Shown here one piece after another: positions 17,610-26,231 of a DNA stretch of 64,000 bases. A program made the translations under genes and the position numbers. Source of the DNA: JABGQS01 sp963674545 (lineage in GTDB: Bacteria; Bacillota; Clostridia; Christensenellales; SZUA-584). The stretch lies in the NCBI GenBank assembly GCA_963674545.2, contig CAXXFB010000001.1:1736001-1800000 (forward strand), read 5' to 3'. Each line of letters begins with the position of its first letter. The stretch's first letter is position 1. The notes beneath the pieces were generated by a model. It worked only from the letters and a program-made list of their open reading frames with translations. It did no database searches and had not been told where the DNA came from.

Positions 17610-17640
17610 AACACCCTGCCAAATGGCAGGGTGTTTTTAT
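17610..17640. terminator. Bidirectional terminator between glnA and the zinc-ribbon gene
   Basis: AACACCCTGCCA and TGGCAGGGTGTT form a 12-base stem with a two-base loop, followed by Ts on both strands. It serves glnA from the left and the zinc-ribbon gene from the right. Confidence 0.85.
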
Positions 17641-17648
17641 AGTCGTTT

Positions 17649-17927
17649 TTAGTAACGGTCTCTCTTTGCTTTGAAACAATCGTTGCAGTAAACCGGTCTC
17701 TCACCTGTTGGCTGGAAAGGCACCTGTGTCTCTGCCCCGCACTCAGCACATACGGCATCATACAAAGGACGGTCTGCTCTTCTCTGACGCTTTCTTGACT
17801 GACGACAATCTGGACATCTCTTCGGATCGTTTTCAAAGCCTTTCTCCTGATAAAACTCCTGTTCAGAGGCTGTGAAAGTAAAATCGCAACCGCAATCCGC
17901 ACACTTCAGTGTTCTGTCTTCAAACAT
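17649..17927 (-). CDS. Zinc-ribbon domain protein
   Basis: This 92-residue protein has two zinc-ribbon units. The first has LKCADCGCDF with KRCPDCRQSRKRQRRADRP, the second AVCAECGAETQVPFQPTGERPVYCNDCF. Four CxxC knuckles are therefore present. The spacing matches the small probable zinc-binding proteins common in Clostridia, of unknown function. The basic stretch between the ribbons suggests nucleic acid binding, but this is inference. It has a GGAGAAAAA ribosome binding site and is monocistronic. Confidence 0.8.
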   Translation of the reverse strand: MFEDRTLKCADCGCDFTFTASEQEFYQEKGFENDPKRCPDCRQSRKRQRRADRPLYDAVCAECGAETQVPFQPTGERPVYCNDCFKAKRDRY

Positions 17928-18167
17928 TTTTTCTCCTTTTTTTTACAATCCATGGTTCTTAAGATGAGATGAGGTTTCTTTAACGTTGGGTAACCCGTAT
18001 GTGTTTAAGAATAATTCATCAGTTTCTTGTATGACCATTGTATTTATATACGCAAAAAGGATTATTTTTCACGTATAAAATATATTATCACTTTAATATT
18101 CATCCGTCAACTCTGCTTGTTTTACACCCTCTTTATCGCATCACTAAGCAAAGTCCGCCTTTTTATA

Positions 18168-19925
18168 CTATGGTACAGTCGTTGGTGCTGTAGTCGGAGC
18201 CGGCGTCGGTGTTGCTGAAGGATCCGGTCCGTTAACATAGTATACTCCTGTATAAGCTTTATATGTCGCAGTATACAGATATTCTTTTTCAGTTAGTTCA
18301 TTGCCTTCAAGGTCAAGTATATGCTTGTAAACCTTCGCCGTGGTTTTCGGTCTAGACTTTATGAACCTTACTGATGATCCAGGTGCGATAGGCTCGCCGT
18401 CCGGTGTTACTGTTGCGTTATAAACATATTTGTATTCCGGTGCTGCTCCTGTACCAGATTTCCTACTTGAAAAATCGAATATGACCTGTCCGTAACCTTC
18501 GACCTCCGGCAGAGTTCCATATATCTCTATAGTTAGATTCTCTTCAACACCGTTTACATATGAAACGATATAAAGCGGTGTGTCATACGGATTTGTCAGT
18601 TTAAGGTCCGGTCCTTTAGAGCTTATAGTTGCATCCAGCCCTATAGGTATATAGTCCGAAATAATCGTATGGTTTGCGTGATCAATGTCCTTCTCGTGGT
18701 CTAGACCGGCTCTGAGTGCCGTATTAAAAAGCGTACTTGAAACCTGACAGACACCGCCGCCGTACTGCTGGGTGAACGCTCCGCCGCTTATTCCGGCCGC
18801 TTCTTTCCAGCCGTTGGCTCTGTTTCTCTCGCCCGCTTCTTCATTGATAGACCAAGTTTCTCCCGGCTGAATAACAACGCCGGATATGATATAAGACATC
18901 TTTGCAACATTATAAGTCCTGTTCCTGCTGTAGTGGTCATGATAGCTCGAAGTCCAGGACGCTATAAGCTGAGTCTGCGCCACCATCTCTTCTATCGTGT
19001 TCTCAGTATGGGTTATCTGTGCCGGCACTTCAATAACGCCGAAACTGCCACTCTGCACAGCCTGCATAACAAGTTCTACCGTACCGGTATGGTCGATATT
19101 AACACCTTTGGATTCGCCTGAATAGAGGAATCTTGAAATGTTTGCATCTTTAGGTGTATACTGCTTTTCATTATGCTCTTCCCAGTCATAATCGTCCTGA
19201 TAATATTCATATCTCAGTTCGCTCGGCATATCCTCCGGAGCTATGGTAACGAGCCCTTCCTGATAAACGTACTCGTCCTTCTTTGCAACAGTAGTGATCA
19301 TCTCTTCCATATCCGGCTGGTAAACCGTTCCGTCTTCGAAATATCCCCATGGCATAAATTCAAAGCTTGCATCAGCGGCCGCTCTGTCAACTTCGTTTTT
19401 CATATTCAGTATCACAGCAGCCACTTTTTCTTCGTCCGCATAAAGCCTGACCTCAAAATCGATACCGCTAATTTTTACAGCTTCTGCAGCCTGCTTTCTC
19501 TCATCAAAAGTCCCTACATGTCCATATTTCATAGCTTGCGCGAAAACTTCTTCGTAATCAGTATATAGTTCAAGATCCTCTGCTGTATATTCCACGGTTT
19601 CTCCGTCTATGTCAAGTGTAAAGTTTGCTGACGCAAGCAGCTCCTCGTCTATATGCTGTGTCGACTCGCTTGCTTCAAGCCCTGTCAGCCCGGATACATC
19701 CACACCGCCAATGCTTATACCTTCAAGCACAGTACCGTAGTCTACTATCCGCTCTATCCTGTCTTCGCTTATTGCGGTGTTGCTCATTATAAAATATCCA
19801 CCCACTCCAAGCGCTACGACAAAAACAGCGGCAGAGACAATCAGAAATATCTGTTGCCATCTGCTGCCTGCTCTTTTAAATATATTATCCGATTTCATTA
19901 TGCCTGCATTGCCCTCATCGGTCAT
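18168..19925 (-). CDS. VanW family protein with membrane anchor (first of two)
   Basis: This 585-residue exported protein starts with a cytoplasmic stretch and one membrane helix (about residues 25-48). Two putative peptidoglycan-binding-like domains follow (about 60-300), each with an ISIGGVDVSG-type entry. The VanW domain is at about 345-475 and contains the signature GGGVCQVSSTLFNTALRAGL. A beta-rich C-terminal domain resembling G5 modules and a proline/threonine tail (TPTPAPTTAPTTVP) end the protein. The family is associated with the cell envelope and its biochemical role is not established. GGAGGA precedes the ATG. A paralog lies directly upstream with the same architecture. Confidence 0.85.
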   Translation of the reverse strand: MTDEGNAGIMKSDNIFKRAGSRWQQIFLIVSAAVFVVALGVGGYFIMSNTAISEDRIERIVDYGTVLEGISIGGVDVSGLTGLEASESTQHIDEELLASANFTLDIDGETVEYTAEDLELYTDYEEVFAQAMKYGHVGTFDERKQAAEAVKISGIDFEVRLYADEEKVAAVILNMKNEVDRAAADASFEFMPWGYFEDGTVYQPDMEEMITTVAKKDEYVYQEGLVTIAPEDMPSELRYEYYQDDYDWEEHNEKQYTPKDANISRFLYSGESKGVNIDHTGTVELVMQAVQSGSFGVIEVPAQITHTENTIEEMVAQTQLIASWTSSYHDHYSRNRTYNVAKMSYIISGVVIQPGETWSINEEAGERNRANGWKEAAGISGGAFTQQYGGGVCQVSSTLFNTALRAGLDHEKDIDHANHTIISDYIPIGLDATISSKGPDLKLTNPYDTPLYIVSYVNGVEENLTIEIYGTLPEVEGYGQVIFDFSSRKSGTGAAPEYKYVYNATVTPDGEPIAPGSSVRFIKSRPKTTAKVYKHILDLEGNELTEKEYLYTATYKAYTGVYYVNGPDPSATPTPAPTTAPTTVP

Positions 19926-20062
19926 AAACGATCTTCCTCCAAAAGATAAACAATTAACTGGGTAATATAATACAATACATGTACGGCGTTTGCAAATAAC
20001 TAATACTGTCGCAAACCCGCCGATTCATCGTATATAAAGCAAATGCTTTTGTTTGGCAGGCC

Positions 20063-21580
20063 TCATTGTGAGTCTGTCGGGAGCGGAGTCGGTCCAACGG
20101 TAGTGGGATCCGGCCCGTTTACATAGTAAACCGCTGAAAAAGCCTCGTACCGATTGCTCGAAAAAATCTCGGAACTGACAACGTTACCGTTATCATCAAC
20201 ATACTGCTTTGTAACTTCCCAAACCTGCCCGTCCTTTTCCTTTACCCATGTAACGGTCTTGCCTTCCGCTATAGGGTTTCCTTCCGGATCTGTCGTAGAG
20301 TCATAATGATAAGTCGGTTCGCCTGCGGGTATAGTCCTGACAAGATTGGAAACAAACTGTACTTTATAACCGTGCGTCAGCGGCGGTCCGTAAACCTCCA
20401 CCGTAACCTTATACTCTTCTTCTTCCACATATACAGCTAAGTATACGGGCATATCGAACGGATTAGAAAGAACAAGGTCCGGGCCGCCTGTGCTGATCGT
20501 TGCATCCATACCATTCTCAATATATCCTGACGGCCAGCTATGCGCTCTTCGCTGAACTATAGCAAGCTCCGCACGTATAGCTGCGTTGTAGACAGAGCTT
20601 GAAACCTGGCAAACGCCGCCGCCTATCTGGTCTTCATATCTTCCGTTGCTTATTCCCGGGGCAGATGTCCATCCTACGGTTTGAGCTGTCTGTTCGTCTC
20701 TCGGTCCGGCCGCTTCGTTTATTGACCATGCTTCTCCCGGTTTGATTACAGTACCGTTTACTATGTCGGCAAGCAGCTTTATGTTATTCACCCTGCCCTC
20801 TTTGGAAAGCGTCGGTGAATCGAACAGCGAATAATATGAGCCTATAAGCTGTGTATTCGCTTTAAGCGTTGCAACGTCTATTGCCGGGTTTGTTATTATC
20901 ACGGGCGCCTCGATAGGCCCGTAATTGCCTTGCTCCACGTTCCTCTTTAAGAGTTTGGCAAGCTGTCCGGCATCAACGTCCACTCCCTTGACTTCGCTTA
21001 TATAAGTGAACCTTTCCGGTCCCAGAACATCATCCGCAATATCAAGTGCAGCATCCTGTGGCAGCACATCAATTGCCGCTTTTAGTTCAACTATCTTGTC
21101 TTTGACTATCTCTTCATCAACATACAGTCCTATAGGAAAATCAACGCCTTCATCCCGGGCCGCTGCTCTTTCTTCTCTTATCTTCGAGCCAGAACCTTCG
21201 TTGCCATACCGCATTGCCTGCTCCAGCACCTGCGAATAGTTCGAAGTTATACCCAGCTCTTCCGGACTATAAGTATACTGTGTTCCGTTAACGTCTATTA
21301 TGACCTCGACCCCGTCTGTTGCAGACCCGGCCATTGTAAGAAGCTCAGGTATTGTGCTTGCTTCCTCAAACATCATCCCGGAAACGTCTACTCCGCCTAT
21401 AGAAACACCCGGAACATATTCAGCCGTTTCATATAGTTGTTCAAGATCCTGCTGGGAAGTGTCCTGTCCTTTTGTTGCAAAATTTATTATCAGAACAGCA
21501 ATAAGGGCAACCACCAGCACCCCCAGCGTCCAAAAAAGCGTCCTCATCAGCTTTATCTGTCTGCTCTTCCTTGTAACCAT
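20063..21580 (-). CDS. VanW family protein with membrane anchor (second of two)
   Basis: This 505-residue paralog of the neighbouring VanW protein has the same plan: basic cytoplasmic start, one membrane helix (about residues 12-35), a VSIGGVDVSG-type peptidoglycan-binding-like region, a VanW domain with IGGGVCQVSSSVYNAAIRAEL, and a YYVNGPDPTT-type end. It lacks the long proline/threonine tail. I chose the ATG at 21580 because GGAAGGAGAAAA precedes it. The conserved YVNGPDP ending in both copies suggests a recent tandem duplication with divergence. Likely envelope-located, exact role unknown. Confidence 0.85.
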   Translation of the reverse strand: MVTRKSRQIKLMRTLFWTLGVLVVALIAVLIINFATKGQDTSQQDLEQLYETAEYVPGVSIGGVDVSGMMFEEASTIPELLTMAGSATDGVEVIIDVNGTQYTYSPEELGITSNYSQVLEQAMRYGNEGSGSKIREERAAARDEGVDFPIGLYVDEEIVKDKIVELKAAIDVLPQDAALDIADDVLGPERFTYISEVKGVDVDAGQLAKLLKRNVEQGNYGPIEAPVIITNPAIDVATLKANTQLIGSYYSLFDSPTLSKEGRVNNIKLLADIVNGTVIKPGEAWSINEAAGPRDEQTAQTVGWTSAPGISNGRYEDQIGGGVCQVSSSVYNAAIRAELAIVQRRAHSWPSGYIENGMDATISTGGPDLVLSNPFDMPVYLAVYVEEEEYKVTVEVYGPPLTHGYKVQFVSNLVRTIPAGEPTYHYDSTTDPEGNPIAEGKTVTWVKEKDGQVWEVTKQYVDDNGNVVSSEIFSSNRYEAFSAVYYVNGPDPTTVGPTPLPTDSQ

Positions 21581-21643
21581 TTTTCTCCTTCCAGTCCCGT
21601 GCTTCAAATGCACTATATATAATCTTTAATATTAAATATCATT

Positions 21644-22033
21644 TCAGCTTGTGCCCTGCACAAAAACCTGCCGTCTTCTCGGCCCGTCAAATTCACAGAA
21701 ATAGATGCCCTGCCATGTGCCCAGAATCAATCTGCCTTCTTCAACGATTACAGTCACGCTAAAGCCGGTAAGCTGCGCTTTGGTATGTGCATCAGAGTTG
21801 CCCTCAAAATGGTCAAAGCCTTCGTTGGGAACAGCACGCTCCAGCGCAAACATAACATCCCTTGTAACATCAGGGTCCGCATTCTCGTTTATAGAGACCC
21901 CTGCAGTGGTGTGCGGTATGAATACATGCACTACACCGCTCTTTATACCTATTTCATCAACACATTTTTGCACCTGCCCGGTGATGTTCACCATATCACA
22001 GCGCTTTGATGTGCTTACGTTAAATTTCTTCAT
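21644..22033 (-). CDS. YjbQ/UPF0047 family protein
   Basis: This 129-residue protein belongs to the YjbQ family (UPF0047), whose E. coli member has weak thiamine phosphate synthase activity. Conserved residues are seen in VFIPHTTAGVSINENADPDV, HFEGNSDAHTKAQL and LILGTWQGIYFCEFDGPRRR, which together form the metal-containing active site with several histidines. The start overlaps the end of rex by 14 bases, so the two genes are translated from one message. The physiological role is uncertain. Confidence 0.88.
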   Translation of the reverse strand: MKKFNVSTSKRCDMVNITGQVQKCVDEIGIKSGVVHVFIPHTTAGVSINENADPDVTRDVMFALERAVPNEGFDHFEGNSDAHTKAQLTGFSVTVIVEEGRLILGTWQGIYFCEFDGPRRRQVFVQGTS

Positions 22034-22655
22034 TCGTCCTCATCCTGTATGACAACACGAAGAGGCTGTCGGAAAGATGCACGTTTTCTACTGAAACGCC
22101 ACGTCTTGCGACTACGTCCACTGGTGCAAAGTTCCATATTCCTTTCACACCCAGCGCAACAAGCTCGTCAGCTATCTGCTGAGCAAACTGCTTAGGAGTA
22201 GTTATTATACCAAGGTTGACCTGGTTCTGCATCACGAACTGTGCCATTTCACTTATGGGTCTTACAGTGATACCCTCTATCTTGTTGTTTACGACGTCCA
22301 TATCCGCATCGAATATAGCAGCAAGGTCATAGCCTTCGTCTTTAAAATTCTTATACTTAAAGAGAGCCTGGCCGATATTACCGGCGCCGACAACAACAGC
22401 CGTATATCTTCTTCCGATGCCAAGTATCTTCCTGATCTCATTTTTCAACTTATCGACCTGATACCCGTATCCCTGCTGCCCGAAACCGCCGAAGCAATTT
22501 AAGTCTCTTCTTATCTGTGACGCATTGAGCCCCATATCAGAGCTCATCTTTGAAGAAGATACCCGTTGGGTGCCCTTTGCTTCAAGCTCTGAAAGATACC
22601 TGTAATACTTTGGCAGACGGTTTATTACTGCTTCAGAAATCTTACTATCGTGCAT
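22020..22655 (-). CDS. rex: Redox-sensing transcriptional repressor Rex
   Basis: This 211-residue repressor senses the NADH/NAD+ ratio and controls fermentation genes in anaerobic Gram-positive bacteria. An N-terminal winged helix (about residues 10-75, with LPKYYRYLSELEAKG and SQIRRDLNCFGGFGQQGYGY) precedes a Rossmann domain with VVVGAGNIGQALFKY near residue 90. GGAGGG lies before the ATG. It is first in a two-gene message with the YjbQ-like gene. No clear Rex operator is seen directly upstream, so autoregulation is not supported by what I can see. Confidence 0.95.
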   Translation of the reverse strand: MHDSKISEAVINRLPKYYRYLSELEAKGTQRVSSSKMSSDMGLNASQIRRDLNCFGGFGQQGYGYQVDKLKNEIRKILGIGRRYTAVVVGAGNIGQALFKYKNFKDEGYDLAAIFDADMDVVNNKIEGITVRPISEMAQFVMQNQVNLGIITTPKQFAQQIADELVALGVKGIWNFAPVDVVARRGVSVENVHLSDSLFVLSYRMRTNEEI

Positions 22656-22865
22656 AATACTCCCTCCTAATCAGTATATTATAACACAACATACGGCACT
22701 AAAATCAATACTTTTTACGCTTTTTTACACCCTGTACACATATGACGGTCTGATATAGCATACACTATTTTCTATTTAATGTCTAACAGGCCAAATAACG
22801 TTTGACTACCCCATTTATTAATAGTAAGATTATTTTATAATATATTAGCACTGGAGGTTTTTAAT

Positions 22866-23570
22866 ATGTCAAAAAGCACTGGTCGTGTATCCGCAGTCGT
22901 ATTGGGCCTTATATCGGGTATAATAATTTTTATTATTGCGCTTATAGCCGCTATCGGCGTTTTCCTGGGCGGCGGTATTTTCGGCTCCGTCTTTGGTTAT
23001 GGATATGGCGCTTCAGCATTTGTCGGTATCATCATATTTGTATTCGGCCTTTTAAGTATGCTGGGCGGCAGTCTTGTAAGAAGAAGCCGTATAACCGGAG
23101 GCATATTTATGATAATAACATCCATACCGATAATCATATTCTCTATTTCATCGGCATGGCTTGTTGGTTTTATGTATTTCGTACTATTGCTCGGTCTTAT
23201 GTCTCTGACGGCTTCTATATTGGCATTCATACCATATTCAACAAAATATCTTCAGCAGCGTAATGCAAGCAAGCAACAACAGTATGCACAACCTCAGTAC
23301 GGACAGCCGCAATACGGGCAGCCGCAGTACCAGCAGCCGCAGTACGGACAGCCGCAGTACGGACAGCCGCAGTATCAGCAGCAGCCACAGTACCAGCAGC
23401 CACAGTACAGGCAGCCGCAATATGGGCAGCCACAGGCTCCTCAACAGCCGCAACAGTATCAGCAACCGCAGTACGGACAGCCGCAACCACAGCAGTATCA
23501 GCAGCCGCAGACTCCTCCGCAGCCGCAACAGCCGCAGGCTCCTCAACCGGATAATAAAACGGAAAAATGA
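22866..23570 (+). CDS. Small membrane protein with QPQYG-repeat cytosolic or surface tail
   Basis: This 234-residue protein has about four membrane helices in its first 130 residues, in a DUF4064-like arrangement. Its C-terminal 100 residues are made almost entirely of Q, P, Y and G, with the unit QPQYG repeated many times. The tail is low complexity and probably disordered. GGAGG precedes the ATG and TATAAT at 22836-22841 is a likely -10 box. The next gene overlaps by four bases and encodes a paralog with the same helices. Function unknown. Repeats of this kind occur in phase-separating or adhesive proteins, which is only an analogy. Confidence 0.75.
   Translation: MSKSTGRVSAVVLGLISGIIIFIIALIAAIGVFLGGGIFGSVFGYGYGASAFVGIIIFVFGLLSMLGGSLVRRSRITGGIFMIITSIPIIIFSISSAWLVGFMYFVLLLGLMSLTASILAFIPYSTKYLQQRNASKQQQYAQPQYGQPQYGQPQYQQPQYGQPQYGQPQYQQQPQYQQPQYRQPQYGQPQAPQQPQQYQQPQYGQPQPQQYQQPQTPPQPQQPQAPQPDNKTEK
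23284..23550 (+). repeat. Imperfect short repeats encoding the QPQYG tail
   Basis: Roughly 15-base units (CAGCCGCAGTACGGA and variants) are repeated in frame through the 3' third of the gene at 22866. Synonymous changes show the array is not freshly expanded. It is coding, not a CRISPR array. Confidence 0.8.
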
Positions 23571-24139
23571 GAAAACCTGTTTCAGTAGATTTTCATCATA
23601 TAAAGAGAACCCGCGGGAGGCTTTGCGCCTATTTGATGGGACTTATTTCAGCGTTTATAGGCATGCATATTGCAATAATTGAGGCGCTTACGGTTTTCTC
23701 CGGCTCTTGGTTCTTTTCATATACTGACTATGGCAAAGATACAATAAATATAATGATGGCACTCGTTCTAATATTGTCAGCCATTAATATAGTCGGAGCG
23801 TTCCTTATTCGTTCGAATCGTATAGCCGGTGGAGTCGTGATGCTCTCAGCAAGCCTGCCGATTCTTATAGTGTCTGTAATAGACCCGGATCTCATGTTCA
23901 TATTAGGGCCTACTTCGTTTGTTGGTATAATCGCAGCCATTGTTGCATTCATACCTCTGTCTGACAGATTCGTTGCAGAGTATATTGAAAAAGTTCGGTT
24001 TCACGAAAATATGAGAGCTTACTTCAATTCGCAGATACCGGACCAGCAAAACACAGCAGTGCCTTCGTATCTGCAAGCACCGGACGGAGAACAAAACCCG
24101 TCGGCAGACTGCAGTACACCAGACAACACCGATTGGTAA
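23567..24139 (+). CDS. Membrane protein, paralog of the QPQYG-tail protein
   Basis: This 190-residue protein has four predicted membrane helices and aligns by eye with the preceding one. IRSNRIAGGVVMLSASLPI matches RRSRITGGIFMIITSIPI, and IVAFIPLSDRFVAEY matches ILAFIPYSTKYLQQR. In place of the repeat tail it has a short polar C-terminus of about 45 residues. Its ATG overlaps the TGA of the upstream gene (ATGA), indicating coupled translation and perhaps a fixed 1:1 complex. It resembles DUF4064-type proteins. Function unknown. Confidence 0.7.
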   Translation: MRKPVSVDFHHIKRTRGRLCAYLMGLISAFIGMHIAIIEALTVFSGSWFFSYTDYGKDTINIMMALVLILSAINIVGAFLIRSNRIAGGVVMLSASLPILIVSVIDPDLMFILGPTSFVGIIAAIVAFIPLSDRFVAEYIEKVRFHENMRAYFNSQIPDQQNTAVPSYLQAPDGEQNPSADCSTPDNTDW

Positions 24140-24147
24140 ACAAGCAT

Positions 24148-24177
24148 TAAAGCCTGCATAATTGCAGGCTTTTTTAT
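24148..24177 (+). terminator. Intrinsic terminator after the paralogous membrane gene pair
   Basis: AAAGCCTGCA (from about 24149) pairs with TGCAGGCTTT across a short loop and is followed by Ts. Confidence 0.8.
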
Positions 24178-24209
24178 ATACTTTCAGCTTTCCAATATTA
24201 AACTGTATG

Positions 24210-24698
24210 CTACTTAAAATAATCATCTATCTTGGTCGGACCAGCTAGTACATCCCTGCCCACAAACATCGCTCCATCCGGTCTTGTTTTCACAGACCAC
24301 TTCACAAGCCTTATTCCGCCGTTTTTTATCTCCAGTGCTGTCACGCATCTTGGGTGCACTCCGCTGCCGCAGTTGAAATACCTTGTTTGTCCTGCAGCCG
24401 GAAATATAGGCCGGTGAGTATGTCCCGCTACTAGCATAGCCTCGTTCTGCTGCACCCATCTTTGCAGCTTCTTTTCAGTTGATATCTTTTTGTGATAGTT
24501 AACGGCTGCACTTGTTGGGTCGGTTATACCAAAAGCCTCCAACGGTCTCCAGACATTACGCACCATAAACCTTGTTAGTCCCCAGGCCTCGTTGTTCCAA
24601 AAATCAACCTGGTGTCCATGTATCATCATTATATTATAGCCGCCGTATTCGAGCACAGCAGATTCATAAACCGGCAAGTCTCCGAAAAGCGCTGTATG
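24210..24698 (-). pseudogene. Metallophosphatase, C-terminal part after a frameshift
   Basis: This reading frame continues the metallophosphoesterase begun at 25107. From 24698 it reads HTALFGDLPVYESAVLEYGG, joining smoothly to the upstream LTKK if one A of an eight-A run (24699-24706, T on the + strand) is removed. It contains the later metal-binding motifs MIHGHQVDF and LVAGHTHRP. A stand-alone start is possible only at a TTG near 24677 and would lack the first motifs, so this half cannot be active alone. Confidence 0.75.
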
Positions 24699-25107
24699 TT
24701 TTTTTTGTCAGCGGGTCGTAATAATAAGAAAAGTTTTTATATATGAAAAGCGCCTTTCGTTTGGTGATATCATGATTTCCGTAAAGCATAACCAGCCGGC
24801 CCTGTCTGTGCATCCTGCCCAGTCTCCAGAACACATCCTTGTGAGCAGCGATAACGTCCGTTGCCTTTCTATTCTTCCAAAGCTCGTCGCCGTCGCCCAG
24901 CTCTATATAGGTGTAGCCGTCTTTATCATACCTGGTAAGTGCAGCAGAATATATAAGCTGGTTCTTTATAAAAGTGTCCGCTCTTCCTCCGTCCCCTCTG
25001 TGAAGGTCGCTCATCAATACGACTTTTGAAGAATCGTCTATTGTATATCTTTTTGCACTGTCATAAAGATAGTCCATTTTGCTTTTTGCATTGAGCAGCA
25101 GCTTCAT
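24664..25107 (-). pseudogene. Metallophosphatase, N-terminal part before a frameshift
   Basis: This 147-residue frame carries the first calcineurin-type metallophosphoesterase motifs: VVLMSDLHRGDG (D-x-H), LGDGDELW (GDxxD) and LYGNHDI (GNHD). It ends early by running into a stop just after an eight-A run at 24706-24699. The rest of the enzyme continues in another frame. Together the two parts make an intact fold of about 298 residues. Either the gene is broken, the run is read through by transcriptional slippage, or the run length is a sequencing error. GGGGG before the ATG at 25107 is a usable ribosome binding site. Confidence 0.78.
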
Positions 25108-25177
25108 ATATTTCCCCCGTTTTACTAATGATACATCTTTTTTGTTTGGCTTTGGTTAAGGTTTTGTTAAATCGCTA

Positions 25178-25212
25178 AAAAAGAGCGTATCTTTTTCAGA
25201 TACGCTCTTTGC
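25178..25212 (-). terminator. Terminator after the HAAS-domain gene
   Basis: AAAGAGCGTATCT (25180-25192) pairs with AGATACGCTCTTT (25198-25210). On the - strand the stem is followed by a run of Ts. Confidence 0.85.
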
Positions 25213-25216
25213 GCTT

Positions 25217-26230
25217 TTATCCCCGTGCGTTTCTTGCTCCGTGTGCAAAGTTGGTTATTATTTCTACGACTTTTCCGAATATAGTTATACCCACAAATAT
25301 CTTTGGCACTATAGACCACCAGTATTCAAACTTCGCAATATCCGTCCATGACATATCCGCATTCGTAAACAGCTCGCTCACAAAGTTCTGGTTCCATATC
25401 GCCGCCGGGAGGAAAACCATTATCACAAGTATTATATTTGCTATGTTTATAGCGGCTACGCCAGCTGCAAGCCTAAGCGTATATTTCCCTGACATCAGCC
25501 TCAAAGCCTCTTTTATTATATCAAGGCCAATCATAATATCGATGAGTATCAGCATACTGCGGAACACATCAAGATTAAAAATCTGCGTTACGACTATCGG
25601 CTGTCCGAAGGTGTATATACCGAATATCTCCGGTGCGATATTCACGATAAGCAGCACTATCACCAGAAATACTATACCGGCTATAGGTTCAGACACCTTT
25701 ATCCTAGCCTTAGATTTGGGGACTTCAGGAAGGTCTACCGGCTTCCACGTGTCTTTTTTAAGCTCTTCTTTCTTTGAGAACCTCTCGATTATAGCAAACA
25801 CCAGTGTTACATATGCAAATGCCTGCACCACTCCAGAAACTATGGATGTCAGATATGACCCAAGCGTCATCCAGAAGTTGTCCGGCGGCGAAGATATCAG
25901 CCCTACTATAAGCGCAATCGTAATTCCAAAAGCTGTTGCTGCAAGCACTATCTTCAGCACCAGAAAATATATGTCGAACAGCTCCGGTCCTATTAGAAAC
26001 CGCTTACTCCCTCTGTATTTTGCTGCAAGTGCGCTCGGCCTTCCAAGCTCTATTAGCACCGCTTCAAAGTCTTCCTTTGTCGGGTTCTGTGCTCTTTCAT
26101 CCAGCATATCTTCGATAAGCCCCCGAAGCTCTGCATCAATGTCCTGTCTCTGATTTTTCGGCAGCCTTCTGGTAACATCGTATACATACCGGTCTATCAT
26201 GCCGGCAAATCCATTGTTCGTGTTATCCAT
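25217..26230 (-). CDS. HAAS-domain multi-pass membrane protein
   Basis: This 337-residue protein starts with a soluble HAAS-type domain (about residues 10-65, with YVYDVTRRLPKNQRQDIDAEL and FEAVLIELGRPSALAAKYRG). About six to seven membrane helices follow, with a basic loop near residue 165. HAAS domains are found next to PadR regulators and are thought to pair with them in envelope stress or transport control. The gene lies one base after the PadR gene, so the pair forms a regulator-target module. No enzymatic motif is seen. Confidence 0.75.
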   Translation of the reverse strand: MDNTNNGFAGMIDRYVYDVTRRLPKNQRQDIDAELRGLIEDMLDERAQNPTKEDFEAVLIELGRPSALAAKYRGSKRFLIGPELFDIYFLVLKIVLAATAFGITIALIVGLISSPPDNFWMTLGSYLTSIVSGVVQAFAYVTLVFAIIERFSKKEELKKDTWKPVDLPEVPKSKARIKVSEPIAGIVFLVIVLLIVNIAPEIFGIYTFGQPIVVTQIFNLDVFRSMLILIDIMIGLDIIKEALRLMSGKYTLRLAAGVAAINIANIILVIMVFLPAAIWNQNFVSELFTNADMSWTDIAKFEYWWSIVPKIFVGITIFGKVVEIITNFAHGARNARG

Positions 26231-26231
26231 T

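Noticed and set aside
17396..17902. A 168-residue open frame on the - strand after glnA
   Set aside because: It overlaps the zinc-ribbon gene in another frame, crosses the terminator hairpin at 17610-17640 and has no family resemblance.
23227..23546. Open frames antisense to the QPQYG repeats, and a possible CRISPR array
   Set aside because: The repeats are an in-frame coding array with synonymous drift and no spacer structure. Antisense frames are low-complexity shadows.
25209..26153. A 314-residue open frame antisense to the HAAS-domain gene
   Set aside because: It is the complement of a well-supported membrane protein gene. The high serine/isoleucine content is the mirror of its codons.
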